In this document: positions 1 to 11,500 of the stretch, piece by piece
Layout of the letters: each line of letters begins with the position of its first letter
How positions within the stretch are numbered: the stretch's first letter is position 1
Source: Myrica gale
Taxonomy: Eukaryota; Streptophyta; Magnoliopsida; Fagales; Myricaceae
Assembly: GCA_963930655.1 (NCBI GenBank)
Contig: OZ005621.1
Span: forward strand, 19,517,001 to 19,581,000
Reading direction: 5' to 3'
Length of the DNA stretch: 64,000 nt
Translations under genes and position numbers: made by a program
Notes under the pieces: generated by a model
Told to the model about the DNA's origin: nothing
The model's database searches: none
The model's input: the letters and a program-made list of their open reading frames with translations, nothing else

Positions 1-104
1 CTGGGTAGCCAACTGTGGCTGGAGCTTCAAATACTCCTCCCTGACAAATGAGGCGCATCTACAAATGCAAGACAACAACCTCTGAATCCAGCCCCACTAA
101 ACCG

Positions 105-301
105 GGGTTCGGTTATTGTCATGAGCCTTATTGTCCTGAGCCATTATGAGCAACGGTTAGCATTCATTTTGAGCAATCGAACGGTTTCTTTATTGCCACG
201 TCATTTAAAATAAACCGACCCAAGCTCCGCCCATTTTAAGCAAATACCGACCCGTTTTGAACAAATACCGAACCCATTTCTTTTGACTCGTAATTTGCCC
301 C
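105..301 (+). repeat. left terminal inverted repeat of Pack-MULE 1
   Basis: Reverse complement of 1981-2180, almost identical over ~198 bp. Both copies can be read into the neighbouring open frame, so the captured exon runs straight into repeat-encoded residues. Confidence 0.88.
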
Positions 302-724
302 GGTCCTTGTCCCTGTATCTTTCTCGACCCCTATACCGATTGCGATCCCTGTCCCTATCTTTATCTCGATCCCTATCTCTGTCTAAATATTTTTTATCCG
401 AATATTCACGGCTTTGGCTGCGACGACCCCGGGGGGACTTTCGTGGATCATCAGAGTTGGCTTTATCCTGAGAGGCTGGTGGTAGGGTACGACGAACAGG
501 TGATGAGTCCCTGGTAGAAGCACGATGAGGAGCTCGCTGACCAAAAGAGACAGAAAGTGCAGCTTTCACAGAGGGAGGCCGACGAGCAGTGTCATCAGAT
601 CCGTGACGGGTGGTGTCCCCAGTCACACTAGAATGTTTGGAGGGTAGCTTCAACTTCTCGAGATTAGATACAACCTGGCGCATTACAGGAACAGGGATGC
701 GGGGAAAAAGGGTATCAAAGTAGT
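301..724 (-). pseudogene. captured PRP38/SRL1-like splicing factor fragment
   Basis: On the minus strand an exon opens after a CTCTTGCAG acceptor with YYFDTLFPRIPVPVMRQ. It continues through TRHGSDDTARRPPSVK and SVSFGQRAPHRAST, then enters an Arg/Asp repeat tail (RDRDRD, RYRGRERYRDK). This is the signature of the C-terminal part of plant PRP38-domain pre-mRNA splicing factors (SRL1-like), with the end of the PRP38 domain followed by an RS/RD-rich tail. The conserved N-terminal PRP38 domain is absent. The frame runs into the MULE repeat and stops at 201. A splice acceptor is retained, so the capture was of genomic DNA, not mRNA. It is a fragment; a chimeric transcript is possible but not shown. 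Confidence 0.8.
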
Positions 725-1080
725 ACTGCAAGAGCCGGGAGCATTAGTTCATTTTGTCGTGCAAAATATGGAAGTGTGATGCATAAATTAATGATAAAAT
801 CCATTAAGTTCAATGATCTATAACGGTGTACCTCTGACCAGCAGAACATATCTCAAAAGTATAAACCATATTAATGAAACAAAATGCAAATCAAGTACCA
901 CAGAACGTAGGAGAATTACACACTTGAATAAGATTAGTGTTATCACTCCCGTTTTGTACTTAGATATGTCCACCCAAGTCATTAGACTTCACCAAGATTT
1001 CGTAGAACCACCTTCTCTCACAAAAAAATTATTTAGACGGAACCAGTAAACAGAATTGTTAAATATATGCCTAACAGCTT

Positions 1081-1464
1081 TCATCGCTTCACTGAGTAAA
1101 AGGTGGATGGCAAACCTAAAAAGAAAAGAACTGTCAGCTGAATGCCAAACCTAAAAACATAAGTTGGGCCATGAAAGAATGAAGCATACTTATCGTAAAT
1201 AGTAAACACATTCAAGATATCGAATGCTGTCCAGATTGCTGTGAGGTCCATCCTCAAAATCAAGCTATTGGAGGAATTACTATTTGCAGATTCTTGAGAC
1301 TGCCTGGATCTCTTTGAACGTCGTGGAAAGGTGGATGGCATGTACAAAACATTGAGATATGAATCAGCAGAAAGAGAATCATCCAAGTGCTCATACCTGC
1401 AGGATGCACTTGCTGTGAATATACATTTAATGTGAATGTGCTTCAAAAGGTCTTGAATTTCCAT
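1081..1464 (-). other. unidentified open frame inside Pack-MULE 1 (possible second captured piece)
   Basis: A minus-strand open frame contains RYEHLDDSLSADSYLNVLY and a Ser/Asn run (SQESANSNSSNS). The part from about 1407 downwards follows a plausible acceptor (CATCCTGCAG) and has more protein-like composition than the rest. Another protein-like stretch on the plus strand at ~1858-1975 reads EVVGRGIERVDEVFSKPGEE and then MKYGGWAAICC. I do not recognise either family. They are probably exons from other host genes. Confidence 0.3.
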
Positions 1465-1980
1465 GAACCATCACTGCAGATCATGAGGCTTTAGCAAAAT
1501 GCAGATCTTGAGACCTATACTGTAATATTCTAATGATAAAAACCTGCGTGAATAATATTCTAATGATAAAAACAGAGCTAACTTAGCAATATTCTAATGA
1601 TAAAACCTGCGTGAATAAGATATCTAGCTCTTTACTCGGCTCACAGAGCTTTGACTGATCCTTTGAAGCCAAATTCTGCACGTATTTTCATAGCTGCTGT
1701 GAGGACAACACCTAGTTAAAGAAGTTATTTTGAATGGTCAAATTAATTCTCACTATTTCTTCATGATACCAACATTAATTTCTATATTCTTCAGTCACGG
1801 AAAGAATAACAGATCCCCCAGGCGATAGCTGATTTCTACCATCTACCCTATTAAGAAGAATCTAAAAGAAGTTGTAGGAAGAGGCATCGAGAGGGTGGAT
1901 GAGGTATTCAGCAAACCTGGGGAAGAAGCAATGAAATACGGTGGCTGGGCTGCGATCTGTTGCTCTGTTTCTGAATTTCA

Positions 1981-2180
1981 GGGGCGCAAATTGCGAGTCA
2001 AAAGAAATGGGTTCGGTATTTGTTCAAAACGGGTCGGTATTTGCTTAAAATGGGCGGAGCTTGGGTCGGTTTATTTTAAATGACGTGGCAATAAAGAAAC
2101 CGTTCGATTGCTCAAAATGAATGCTAACCGTTGCTCATAATGGCTCAGGACAATAAGGCTCATGACAATAACCGAACCCC
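1981..2180 (-). repeat. right terminal inverted repeat of Pack-MULE 1
   Basis: Pairs with 105-301 in inverted orientation. It ends CCGAACCCC just before the flanking ACTAAATCG. Confidence 0.88.
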
Positions 2181-2189
2181 ACTAAATCG

Positions 2190-4519
2190 TGCCCCAAATA
2201 CTTCGGGAGTCCTCAAAAGAATCTCGTACAGTTGAATCAGTGGATCACAACCTCAACAATCACAACATTTGGATAGTCATTCATTACATTCATAATTCAC
2301 AGAATTTTAAGGGCCAAGCTACAAATCGCCCCGTTTGGGAAAGTTTTGTCCTAGACAATTCTTTCATTTCAGTCCACATTCTTCATATCATTAAACTTTG
2401 AATTGCGGAAGTGTTGGAACTGAATTACATTCATCATTTGAATAATTTCGGCAGATTTAACTTAATCAAAATGGCACAACAAAATACACAAAAATAGCTA
2501 CAATTCGAAGAGATTTTGATCTGATGAGAAGCTTTAAAACAAATGCGAAAACGGATGAATATATATTGAAAACACAAATTCCAGGTAAAAAAATTTGAGA
2601 AAAACTCCAAGGTGTTGCAAGTTTTACTGCCATAGCTCTTGGCAAAAGTTGCAACCAAAATATTCGAGTTAAGTAAAGATAGAGATGATTTGAGTGAATT
2701 TTTTTATGTTTATTGTGATGGAAAGATATGATTTGATGGGGAGAGAGAGAGAGATAATTTTGAAGGTTTTATGTTATTATTTTTTAAATTTCGAAATTAA
2801 AATAAAAACACAAGGAAAATTATATGTATGTGTGAAAACCGAAAAAAATGAAAAACATTTTGGAAATTTTTTTGAGTTAGTTATGTTTTGGATTGAGAAT
2901 TTTTGAATGGAGATTGCAAACATGGCTGAAAACACATACAATAATCTAAGTAAAAACTCAATTTATTTCAGTGATATACTGGAGGCAAATACACTAATAG
3001 TAAGAGAAGCATCATCATTTCTGAAAGTGACTGTCTACATCTGCCTACAGAGAATGCAAGAAAAATTTGACAGGAATATTAGGAGGGTGACCATGCTGCA
3101 ATCTGTTTTTCATAAGAAGCGGAAAAAATTTTATCCTAGGCTTCCGTTCAGAAGAAATTCAGAAGCTAATAAAATCATACAAGTAAAAGCCAAACATCAA
3201 GGTCATATGCTAAGAGCAACCAAACTCAACTGTCCTGCTACAAACGGGAAAGAATGAGAAAGGCTACTCTTAAATCAGTTCCATGGGGAAAAATGTAAAG
3301 GGGACCATTTCAACCATCTATTCGGGTTTACTCACTCCGTGGCCGACATCAGGAAACAAATGACGACATAAAAAGTGGCAACACTCAACTGAAACGTACC
3401 CTCACAACAAGAAAGTTTCTTTTATTTTAAACCTCGCTCTAAGCAAAAGAAGAGTTCGGCTATTTCAGATACAATTTCTTACAGAACATTAAAATGCATA
3501 AGTATGGTTAGGATAGATATGGCCCCTCCACTAAAGAGAATTAGTAAGGTTAGTTCAGCTTTCATGAGTGGAATATATTGCTCCTACCCTAAACAGCCAG
3601 ACTAGCATCCTAAAAGGTTTATACAAAGAAGACATAACTTAGAGATACTAAGAAACTGAAAGTAATTCTGATATATGCTTCTAACTTGTTTTAATATATA
3701 TCTGTCAACAAAACAGACACAATAAACCCATCAATAGATAATGCACGTGTTATTTATATGTATGGATGTTTTTACTTTTCTTCAACAGTGGTAGAAGAAA
3801 AAAGAGGAGGGGGGAGGGGGGGAATGTACAATGGTGAACAGCAGCTATGCACAAAGGAGATTAGGTTATACCACATTCGTAGTTTCTGATTGAGCTCAAA
3901 CCAGACGCTTCAAGTCCTGAAATATTGAATAGTAGTGCGTACCATTCGTGGGGTCTTCAAATTAGTGGCAAGTGGCTTAGCCTAGCCAACAACAAAAAAA
4001 GTACAGTCAAACCCTAACTAAATAAAGAGACTGCATGGCCCTTCGCGAGTTTCGAAGAAGGTAACTATGCCTTGTCAAGTTATAATCCTGGACGTTTCTT
4101 GACCGAGTCATGCAATTGCAGCCACACTCCATTCGCCAATAAAATATATATCGTGAAAATGCAGAATAATTAAAGTAAAATCATGATAAGCTCGACAGAG
4201 AATATGGGACTCAATGTATGTACGAAGAGTATCAGAATTGTTGGATAGTTAGTGGGAGTTAATAAGTGAAAAAAAAATATAATCAATGAATTTTTTATAT
4301 TTATTATAATATAAAAAAGATAAATATTTTATTAAATTAAAATTTTAAAATACAAACGCCACCATAAAAATACTTTCAGCAGCACGCATTGAGTTTACTG
4401 TTTGAGAATTGAGATAAGGAGACAACCAGTTTCTGATACCGACTTTAAGCCCTCCATGACTTCTGAATTCCACTCCATACAGCAAAATAGTATAAACTGT
4501 ATCAGCGTGAACCCAAAAA
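2190..4519. other. intergenic, no supported gene
   Basis: AT-rich sequence. The open frames here (for example 2907-3257 on the plus strand, 116 aa) show no family motif, no good start context and biased Lys/Asn composition. 2640-2905 and 4260-4350 are very AT-rich and resemble decayed MITE or spacer DNA. A purine/G run lies at 3805-3825. Confidence 0.5.
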
Positions 4520-4621
4520 CTCTTCACTTCGCACCTCTTCACTTCGTACCCAAAACACCCTAAACCTATCTTTCACTGAATCTACCGATTATACCTCCAA
4601 ATCCAAGCCAAGATTGTTACA
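4520..4621 (-). repeat. truncated 3' LTR of the chromovirus
   Basis: ~100 bp matching the start of the 5' LTR. Similarity stops near 4520, so ~475 bp of the LTR is missing. Just upstream on the minus strand is a polypurine tract (GATGGGAGGGATCT). Confidence 0.75.
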
Positions 4622-4675
4622 AGATCCCTCCCATCAAAACACCTTGCCCACAAGGTGCGAAAAATCTTGCTCGAG

Positions 4676-5178
4676 CTAGGAATACGGGATCAAAATCGCA
4701 TCATCCGGAGACTGGCCCTGCCACTGGATCAAGAGATTTGTGACTGCAGTGTTGCGAAGCATCCGGGAACGACGGCTGAGCACCAGCTCTAGCTCAGGAC
4801 GAAGAATACCATTTGAATCAGTGGAGGCAGATGAGGAATAGAAGATATGTGGGATCCCAACTGCTGTTTGCGATGAGAAACTTGAAACACCGGATGGATG
4901 AGAGAGGTGACTGGCAGATCGAGTTTGTAAGCCACCGTACCCACGCATTGAATGATCTTGAATGGCCCATAAAACCTAGGTGCCAGTTTAAGATTTCGGC
5001 GCTGAGACAGTGATAACTGTCGGTATGGCTGGAGCCTAAGGTACACGAAATCCCCTTCTTTGAACTCCCTGTTAGTAAGCTTAAGATAAACATATTTTTT
5101 CATCCTTTCTTGTGCTCGGTACAGGTTGTCCCGAAGCAATTGGAGTGTGGCAGCTCTGGTGCGAAGGACGTCATCCAC
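4676..5178 (-). pseudogene. gypsy integrase C-terminus and chromodomain-like tail
   Basis: 5178-4789 encodes the C-terminal DNA-binding region (EGDFVYLRLQPYRQLS, then LAPRFYGPFKI and YKLDLP, HPVFQVS). After a frameshift, 4948-4676 ends with LLIQWQGQSPDDA, which resembles the conserved strand of a chromodomain. Confidence 0.8.
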
Positions 5179-5378
5179 TGCAGCTACAGCAGTTGTACAC
5201 GGCTCATAGGTAAGGAGCCGGGGAAGTAAGGTTCCACATACTGCCTCAAATGAAGTGATTCTGGTTGAGAAATGAAAGCTAGTATTGTAGTGTCACTCTG
5301 CCAAAGGCAGCCACCGCACCCACTCACGGGGGTTATCTCCCACCATACACCTCAAGTAATTCTCCATACACTTGTTCA

Positions 5379-5798
5379 CTACCTCTGTTTATCCGTCTGA
5401 TTGTGGGTGATAGGCAAAACTGTAGTTGAGGATAGTGCCCTGTAACCGAAATAATTCTTGCCAAAACTTACTTGTGAAGATTGGGTCCCTGTCAGAAACA
5501 ATGCTTCCTGGCATGCCATGTAACTTGAAATGTTAGCAAGAAATAATTGAGCTACTATAGTGACAGTATAAGGACGAGCCAAGGACATAAAGTGAGCATA
5601 TTTGCTAAGTCTATCTACTACCACAAATATGACAGTATGACCATGAACCTTTGGAAGCCCTTCGATAAAATCCATATAAATATCCGCCCAAACGCATGTA
5701 GGAATAGGTAGAAGCTGCAATAGTCCTGCTGGTAGTGTGTTTGAAGTTTTCTGTTGTTGACACACTTGACACTCAAAAGCTAGCTCTTCCTTACACAA
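5379..5798 (-). pseudogene. gypsy integrase core remnant
   Basis: Shows CQVCQQQKT of the zinc-binding region, then WADIYMDFIEGLP and VDRLSKYAHF of the integrase core. The C-terminal part of the frame is degraded (FLTGTQ where a catalytic Asp would be expected). Confidence 0.85.
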
Positions 5799-5938
5799 CT
5801 GGATCTGTCATGCATTACAAACCAGCTCAGGAGCAGTAATGCCTTGCAATTTGACTTGCTTTCCATCAACTTGAAACTCCATGGTAAGATTTTCAAAGTT
5901 CCATAGGATGGGACCCAATGAACTTAATCATTGTACCC

Positions 5939-6304
5939 CTAGCACCATATCACAACCCCCAAGACTAGTAAATAAGTGTCAACTAAAAAATTGTTATTCT
6001 GTACCTTCACCCCCACCATAGGACACTTCCCTTCACTTAAGAGAGATTCCACATTAGCTACCCGGACCCTCACTGCATCCTTGGGATTTATAGCTAGCTT
6101 TTCCTTCCTCAACACCTTTGGGTCAATGAAATTGTGAGTGCTGCCACTATCAATCAAGATAACCACCCCTTGTTTACCAATCTGTCCACGCAACCTCATA
6201 GTGTTTGTAGAAAAGGAACCAGTAATTGCATTTAGAGAAATAGCAGGAGAAAAATCCTCCTCAAATTCCTTTCCTTCTACTTGAGCTTCTAACTCAACAT
6301 TCAA
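5939..6304 (-). pseudogene. gypsy aspartic protease remnant
   Basis: Contains the retropepsin active-site motif in VILIDSGSTHNFIDP, with the catalytic Asp in DSGST, about 50 residues into the frame. The frame ends soon after, without reverse transcriptase. Confidence 0.82.
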
Positions 6305-6581
6305 CTCCTCACACTCATTGATCTCTTCAGAACCCTCTAAAAAAAATTAATTTGGACCTTCTGCAGTTATGTTGAGAACTTCACTTAGAATCACAGTAAT
6401 AACACAAGCCTTTATTCCTTCTTTCCTTCATCTGTTGTGGAGTTATTTTTTGCACGGGTACAATAGCCTTTGAACCTCCAGAATTTGTGTGACCCCCACT
6501 ATTGTAAGGAGAAAAATTTCCAGAATGGGTGTTACCCCCACTGCTGGAAGGAGAGAAATTTCTAGCGCCCATGAACCCCCT

Positions 6582-7353
6582 TCAGTGTGCCAAGTTGCAC
6601 TCCTCTTGCATCCTAGCCAACCCATAAGCTGTGTGAATGGAAGTAGGACACAACATTCTCACAGGTAACCGTATGTCATCCCTTAATCCACTTAAAAAGC
6701 AACTAAGCTTGTGATGTCCAGTCAGCCCCCTGAGACGATTAGAAAGAGCCTCAAATTGGCTCTTATAAATCTCTACTGACGAGATTTGTTTCAATCTAGT
6801 CAGAGCTTTCATGGGGTAGTTATAAGGGTGATTACCAAATCTTAACAACAAAGTCATAGTAAATCCTCCCCAATCAACCAAAGTTCCAGAATCCTCAAGA
6901 TCTTGAAACCAAATTAGGGTCTTCCCTTCCATGTGATAAGCAGCAAGCATAAGTTTTTGATTTGGAGGTGTATTGTAATATGAGAAGAACTGGTGGGCCT
7001 TAAAAGCCACCCAGGTGGATCTTCCCCATCAAATCTAGGAAAATCCAACCTTACTGACCTTGGATGAAACCCATCAGCTTCATAATGGTTATTGTTGTTG
7101 TTGTTGTACCTCCACGCCCTCTTTCTCGGGCATTCTCCTCAGGAAGACGTTGAATCACCTTCTGCATACTCATGGATAGATTCCTCATCTGAGCAGCTAA
7201 GTCCTCCAAGATTTTTTGATGAGCTTCCTGGGTTCTTAACTGGTTGTCTTGCTGCCGTATGAGATCTTCCATAGCTTCAGTATGACCCTCTTGTTTTAAC
7301 TTCATTGCAACTACAGATTCCACCAACAAGTTCATTCGAGTGCCTTCAGCCAT
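6582..7353 (-). pseudogene. gypsy gag remnant
   Basis: Two frames cover it. 7353-7051 has a predicted coiled-coil-like helix (TEAMEDLIRQQDNQLRTQE), and 7010-6582 holds the retrotransposon-gag domain (FFSYYNTPPNQKLMLAAYHM, then WFQDL and LLLRFG). A short Cys knuckle (GLCYYCDSK) follows at ~6384-6410. The frames are interrupted, so this is a decayed capsid gene. Confidence 0.8.
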
Positions 7354-7359
7354 TGGGGA

Positions 7360-7380
7360 GGATCGATGCCTCTAATACCA
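7360..7380 (-). other. primer-binding site (initiator tRNA-Met type)
   Basis: The minus strand reads TGGTATTAGAGGCATCGATC directly after the LTR end. This matches the usual plant PBS TGGTATCAGAG with one change. Confidence 0.75.
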
Positions 7381-7382
7381 CT

Positions 7383-7961
7383 TGAAACAGTCGAGTGGGA
7401 TTTTGAAAGTTTTCTTTGCTTTTGTATTTTTGATTGATGAAAAACTCTGTAAAAGTTCAGCTACAAGTTGATAAATTTGAAGGAACAAAGAGCAATACAG
7501 ACTAGTTCAAGGCTAGCAACCTCCAGGAAAAGAGAAAAAATCCAATTGTCAATCTTCACGTCCTCCCTCAGCTGCTCTGTCCTTCATCTATATCCTCTCT
7601 AACAACCTTCATGAATTTAGGAATGATCTAACCGCTTATAAAACGCAGTAGCATAATGTAAAGCAGGAAAAAGAAGTAAAGGGTCTGGGCTTGGGCTCAA
7701 CACCAATACCCAGCAAGCTACCCAACTTAATTAACTAACAAGCCAATAGGCCCAACTAGATGACCAGCCTAGTTGCACCTCTCAGCCTTTATTCCAGCTC
7801 ACCGTTTCATCCGACCAAGCCAAAAGACAACATCTCCTTCCTTAGCATTCTCGCACCACCTCTTCACTTCGCATCTCTTCACTTCGTATCCAAAACACCC
7901 TAACCCTATCCTTCACTGAATCTACCGATTATACCTCCAAATCCAAGCCAAGATTGTTACA
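7383..7961 (-). repeat. 5' LTR of the chromovirus
   Basis: On the minus strand it begins TGTAACAATCTTGGC and ends TGTTTCA, 579 bp. Two bases (AG) later comes the primer-binding site. Its first ~100 bp (7961 down to ~7859) match 4621 down to ~4520. Confidence 0.8.
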
Positions 7962-7965
7962 CTAT

Positions 7966-8147
7966 GGTTATGTTTGTGTTGAAAAATTTTTGGTATTGAG
8001 TTTAGTGTTGGTATCGGGTTTAGTAAAAAAGTGAAGAGAGATAATTTTTTTATATTTTTATATTTTTTTATGAGAGAGAGATTATATTATAATATTTTAT
8101 TGTAAGTTGGTGAGATATTTTGTAATATTTTTGTTACAAACGCACCC
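7966..8147. mobile_element. Tourist-like MITE, family A copy 1
   Basis: ~180 bp. The left end GGTTATGTTTGTG is the inverse of the right end CAAACGCACCC. The inside has the family hallmark: a GAGAGAG tract beside ATTATAT and TTTTTTATA stretches. It shares its body with copies at 28382, 29871, ~30541 and ~56312. It lies 4 bp beyond the LTR end. Confidence 0.65.
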
Positions 8148-8520
8148 TGTATTAGCCTGAATCACAGCCCCGAACATCCGAAACCCCCCGAAATGTTCGG
8201 TCTGGGCTATGCAATCCCAAGGAAACTTACATACTACAGTAACACCAAACCCAAAATTAAACTTTTTTTTTTAAATGGAAAAGATCATCAAAGAAAAGTA
8301 CTAGAAGGCTCTTGTTGGTCCCACAGTCCCACTAGTATAAAGATTAAAGCGCCAAGGAGGCCCCGAATAAAATTATAGCTCTCTCACAACGAACTCCATG
8401 GACTTTCAGAGCATACTTCACTGAGTTCACTCGGTCACTCTTTCCCTCTGTCTGTGGCGCTTTCCTCATGAACAAGTTTAATCTCTGAGTATCTCTCTCT
8501 CTCTTCCTGTGAGGAAGCAA

Positions 8521-11500
8521 ATGGAGTTAGCTCAATGTGCCTCGTGCTTGCTGTGCGCCACGGAGCTTAGTCCTCGGGAAGCTCGACGGTTAATTGATCA
8601 AAAGAGAACAATCCCAAGGCAAAATAAAAGCGCTCTCAATTTCGTAACGCGAGGGAGTCGTTGGAGAACGAAAAGGTCTTTTGTGGTTGTGGGTGCTAGA
8701 GACAGCGGTGGCGCCAAAGTCAAGACTACTACTGCCGTGGTGACCGAGAAGCCCAAACTGGGACGCTTCCAATTGTCCAAAGGTCATCCGACGCCGTTCG
8801 GTGCCTCGCTCGTGACCGCGGCATCAACTTCTCCATTTACTCTGGCAATGCCGTCTCCGCCACTCTCTGTCTGATCAGTCTCTCCGATTTACAGGACGTA
8901 AGTTTTGTTCTTCTTTTTATTATTATTTAGTTTTTGGCTTGCTCTTAGTTGTTCATGCTGCTTTGGTAGTGAAAATACTCCACATTGCAATATACCAGAT
9001 AAAGAAACAACGACGTCGCAACTGAATCCTTTTTTCTTTTATTTTTTTTTGTAGGACTGGAATCGTGTTTCACCTATATTTGATTTGAGTAATTTTTTCT
9101 TTAATGTATAGTCTTTAATTTTATGTTGTTTACACTTTACTTCACACTCCTTAGAGAATGAAAATTTATTGATTATAATACTCTGCAAGCAAAGGCATGA
9201 TATTTTGAGAAATTACTTAGTGGTCGTCTTTGCTGCTTTATGACTCCTACGATCAAACCAAATGTTGTTATCTAATCATGTCACCAACAAATGATGGGAG
9301 ATTAATGCTACGAACAGAATGAATTGACTGAAAGAAACAAATAAACAATAGCCGTATCCTTAATTTTGCGTACACTGGAAATGTATACCAAAAACATATC
9401 CCTGTTTTGCAAGGGGACTGTTGGGCTTTTTCCTTTACAGAGGCAAGTCTGCCAGCATATTCAATTGAACCTGACTGTTCCTAGTGGAGTTTGAATTTGC
9501 TACAATAAGTTCTTTCCCTACGCAAACAAAACTTTGTAGACTTTGAAAAACTAGGAACTACTTTGCCCTCAAGAAAGAGGACCATAAGTTATTATAGGTG
9601 GTTGAACTTGATGAAACATTGAAAACAGGATTTACCTGTGCTATAGAAGAAAGTTTAGGACTACCGGCCCTTTTTGAGGGAAAATTAGGTCTTATCCGTA
9701 CCCTCCCTCAATATGAATTGAATATCTTCAGAGAGACATGTTACAATCAAGATAAGGGGAGAGAATGCATTGAATATCCGTACCCTCCCTCAGTATGAAT
9801 TGAATATCTTCAGAGAGACATGTTACAGTAGATTAGAGCAATACTGATGCAGCAGAGTCTTAAAATATTTGGAGTCCCCTGTATGCCTAACAATTTGTAA
9901 ATGAAAGATCGATGATGTGATAATAAGGCAGAGAGGCAGTAGAAACGGTAATGGTAACAATAAAGAAAAGGGGAGAGAATGATGTCACACCTTGTTACCA
10001 CTTAACAGTTGTTTATGTGAGGGCTTTAAGGTAATAGTTTGCCTTTTATTTTATTTTATTTTATCTTTTCTTGTTCTCTGTGGGAAAGATTTTCCCGACT
10101 TTCCAACTGATTTTCAAAATCACAAGAACATTCTGTGTATTATAAGTCTGTAGGTCATCTTTTAATCAACTAGCATTTGATAAATTTTCCATCACTTGAA
10201 TGTTTCCAAGTTGATGCTTGAATTTTTTTCTCCTTGGTGAGTCATCAATTTTGGTACTTCTGAGAGTTTTTTTTGGTTGAGCACGCATCTAGTTAAATCA
10301 ACATCTCCTCAATGATATCTGGTACTGTCACATTATTTTTCTTGATACTGTTGTATTCTATAGAATTAGGCTTAAGTTCGGATTTGCTATTCTTTGTAAA
10401 TACAAGTTCTCATTCTGTTTCTGGAGCAATCATTTAGGCGGGGGAGTTTGTGAGCATTTCTGTGAAGAAATTAAGGAAAAGACAAATGCGAAATTTCTTC
10501 CTCTGCCTCATGGTTTCTCAGGTTGGGTTTAATTTATTTAGATTATTCTGTATTCTAAGTATGCATTCACTATGTAGCTCACTGAATGTGAGTAGAATAT
10601 GTTACTAGAACGTGTTTCTTGATTATTTGCTCTGAGAGACCGATTTTTTGTTGCTACAATAGTTTATTAAAGTTTAGTCCTCCGAATGTCTTTCTTTGTA
10701 CACATATTTTTCGTTTGTTTGTTTCTCATTCGTGTATTTGAAGTAAATAAGGTTCAATTTCTTATTGATTATAAATTAGTATCAAACTTTACTCCAGGTC
10801 CTGATCCACAAATATATGACAGTAAAGGTTTCCAGATGTAGAAGAGCAATGATTATAGACTTCTCTGAACTTTAAGGTATTAATCAAGTCATCATTGGTA
10901 ATCTCTAAGAAAAGTCATCATGTGCCAGAGTTGAGTATCATTTTTTCTGGAGTCCTGATCTTCAGAAAAAGATCAGATGAATGATTTGTGGTCACGGTTA
11001 TGACATCACTTAACTGCCTGTGATTGACCAATTTTCTCGGCTGAATAACATGACATTTCAGGTACATGTGGTTTAGACGTCCCATGCATAAATGATTCCA
11101 TTGTGTTTCACATAGCTTTTGAAGCCATTAGGAGACCTTTATTTACCTGCATTTCTGTTAACATTCAAAATGAGTCTTCTAGTCTTTGTGTGCCCCTTAG
11201 GAACCCATCACAGATGTCCAATGGCTGCGTATATGATTTGATATGTAGATGCATAGAGCTTTATACGTCCTGTAAATCCTGGTTCTCAAATGAACAACTT
11301 GGATTTGAAGATTTGAGTGTTGCATGAGGTAACATGCGGCCCAAATCTGAATTATCCTTTCTTTTAGTGGTGCGAATCTAGAGACTTGTTTGTAGCGCAT
11401 CAAGCTTATTATATTCTGTTTGAAGCGAATGTCCAGTAACAAAAAATCAGAAAGAAGGTGCTTAAAATATGCTTAGGTAAGGAATATAATGTGTTGTCCG

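Larger units (their letters stand above)
105..2180. mobile_element. Pack-MULE 1 (Mutator-like element with captured gene pieces)
   Basis: The element is bounded by long inverted repeats at 105-301 and 1981-2180. Read against each other they differ by about one substitution and one indel in ~198 bp. The outer end starts GGGTTCGGTTATTG on both sides. Flanking 9-mers ACTAAACCG (96-104) and ACTAAATCG (2181-2189) match at 8 of 9 positions, which fits a Mutator-type 9 bp TSD. The inside holds no recognisable transposase. Instead it carries coding pieces of ordinary genes, including a PRP38/SRL1-like exon on the minus strand, so it is a non-autonomous gene-carrying MULE. The near identity of the repeats implies recent insertion. 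Confidence 0.82.
4520..7961 (-). mobile_element. degenerate Ty3/gypsy chromovirus-type LTR retrotransposon, RT/RNase H deleted
   Basis: Read on the minus strand the order is 5' LTR (7961-7383), primer-binding site, gag (7353-6582), zinc knuckle (~6390), aspartic protease (6304-5939), integrase (5798-5379), integrase C-terminus (5178-4789), chromodomain-like tail (to 4676), polypurine tract, and truncated 3' LTR (4621-~4520). Only ~140 bp separate protease from integrase, so reverse transcriptase and RNase H are missing. Every domain is broken by stops and frameshifts. The protease-to-chromodomain order is that of the chromovirus clade. Confidence 0.9.

Noticed and set aside
283..471. Ser/Leu/Arg-rich plus-strand frame
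   Set aside because: Antisense of the Arg/Asp repeat of the captured PRP38 exon.
2907..3257. 116 aa plus-strand frame
   Set aside because: No family features, and start and flanks are unremarkable in AT-rich DNA.
9598..9798. 66-codon frame in the isoamylase pseudogene
   Set aside because: The opening VVELDETLKTG faintly resembles a middle isoamylase exon, but there is no clear splice context and a duplication lies inside. Too weak to call.
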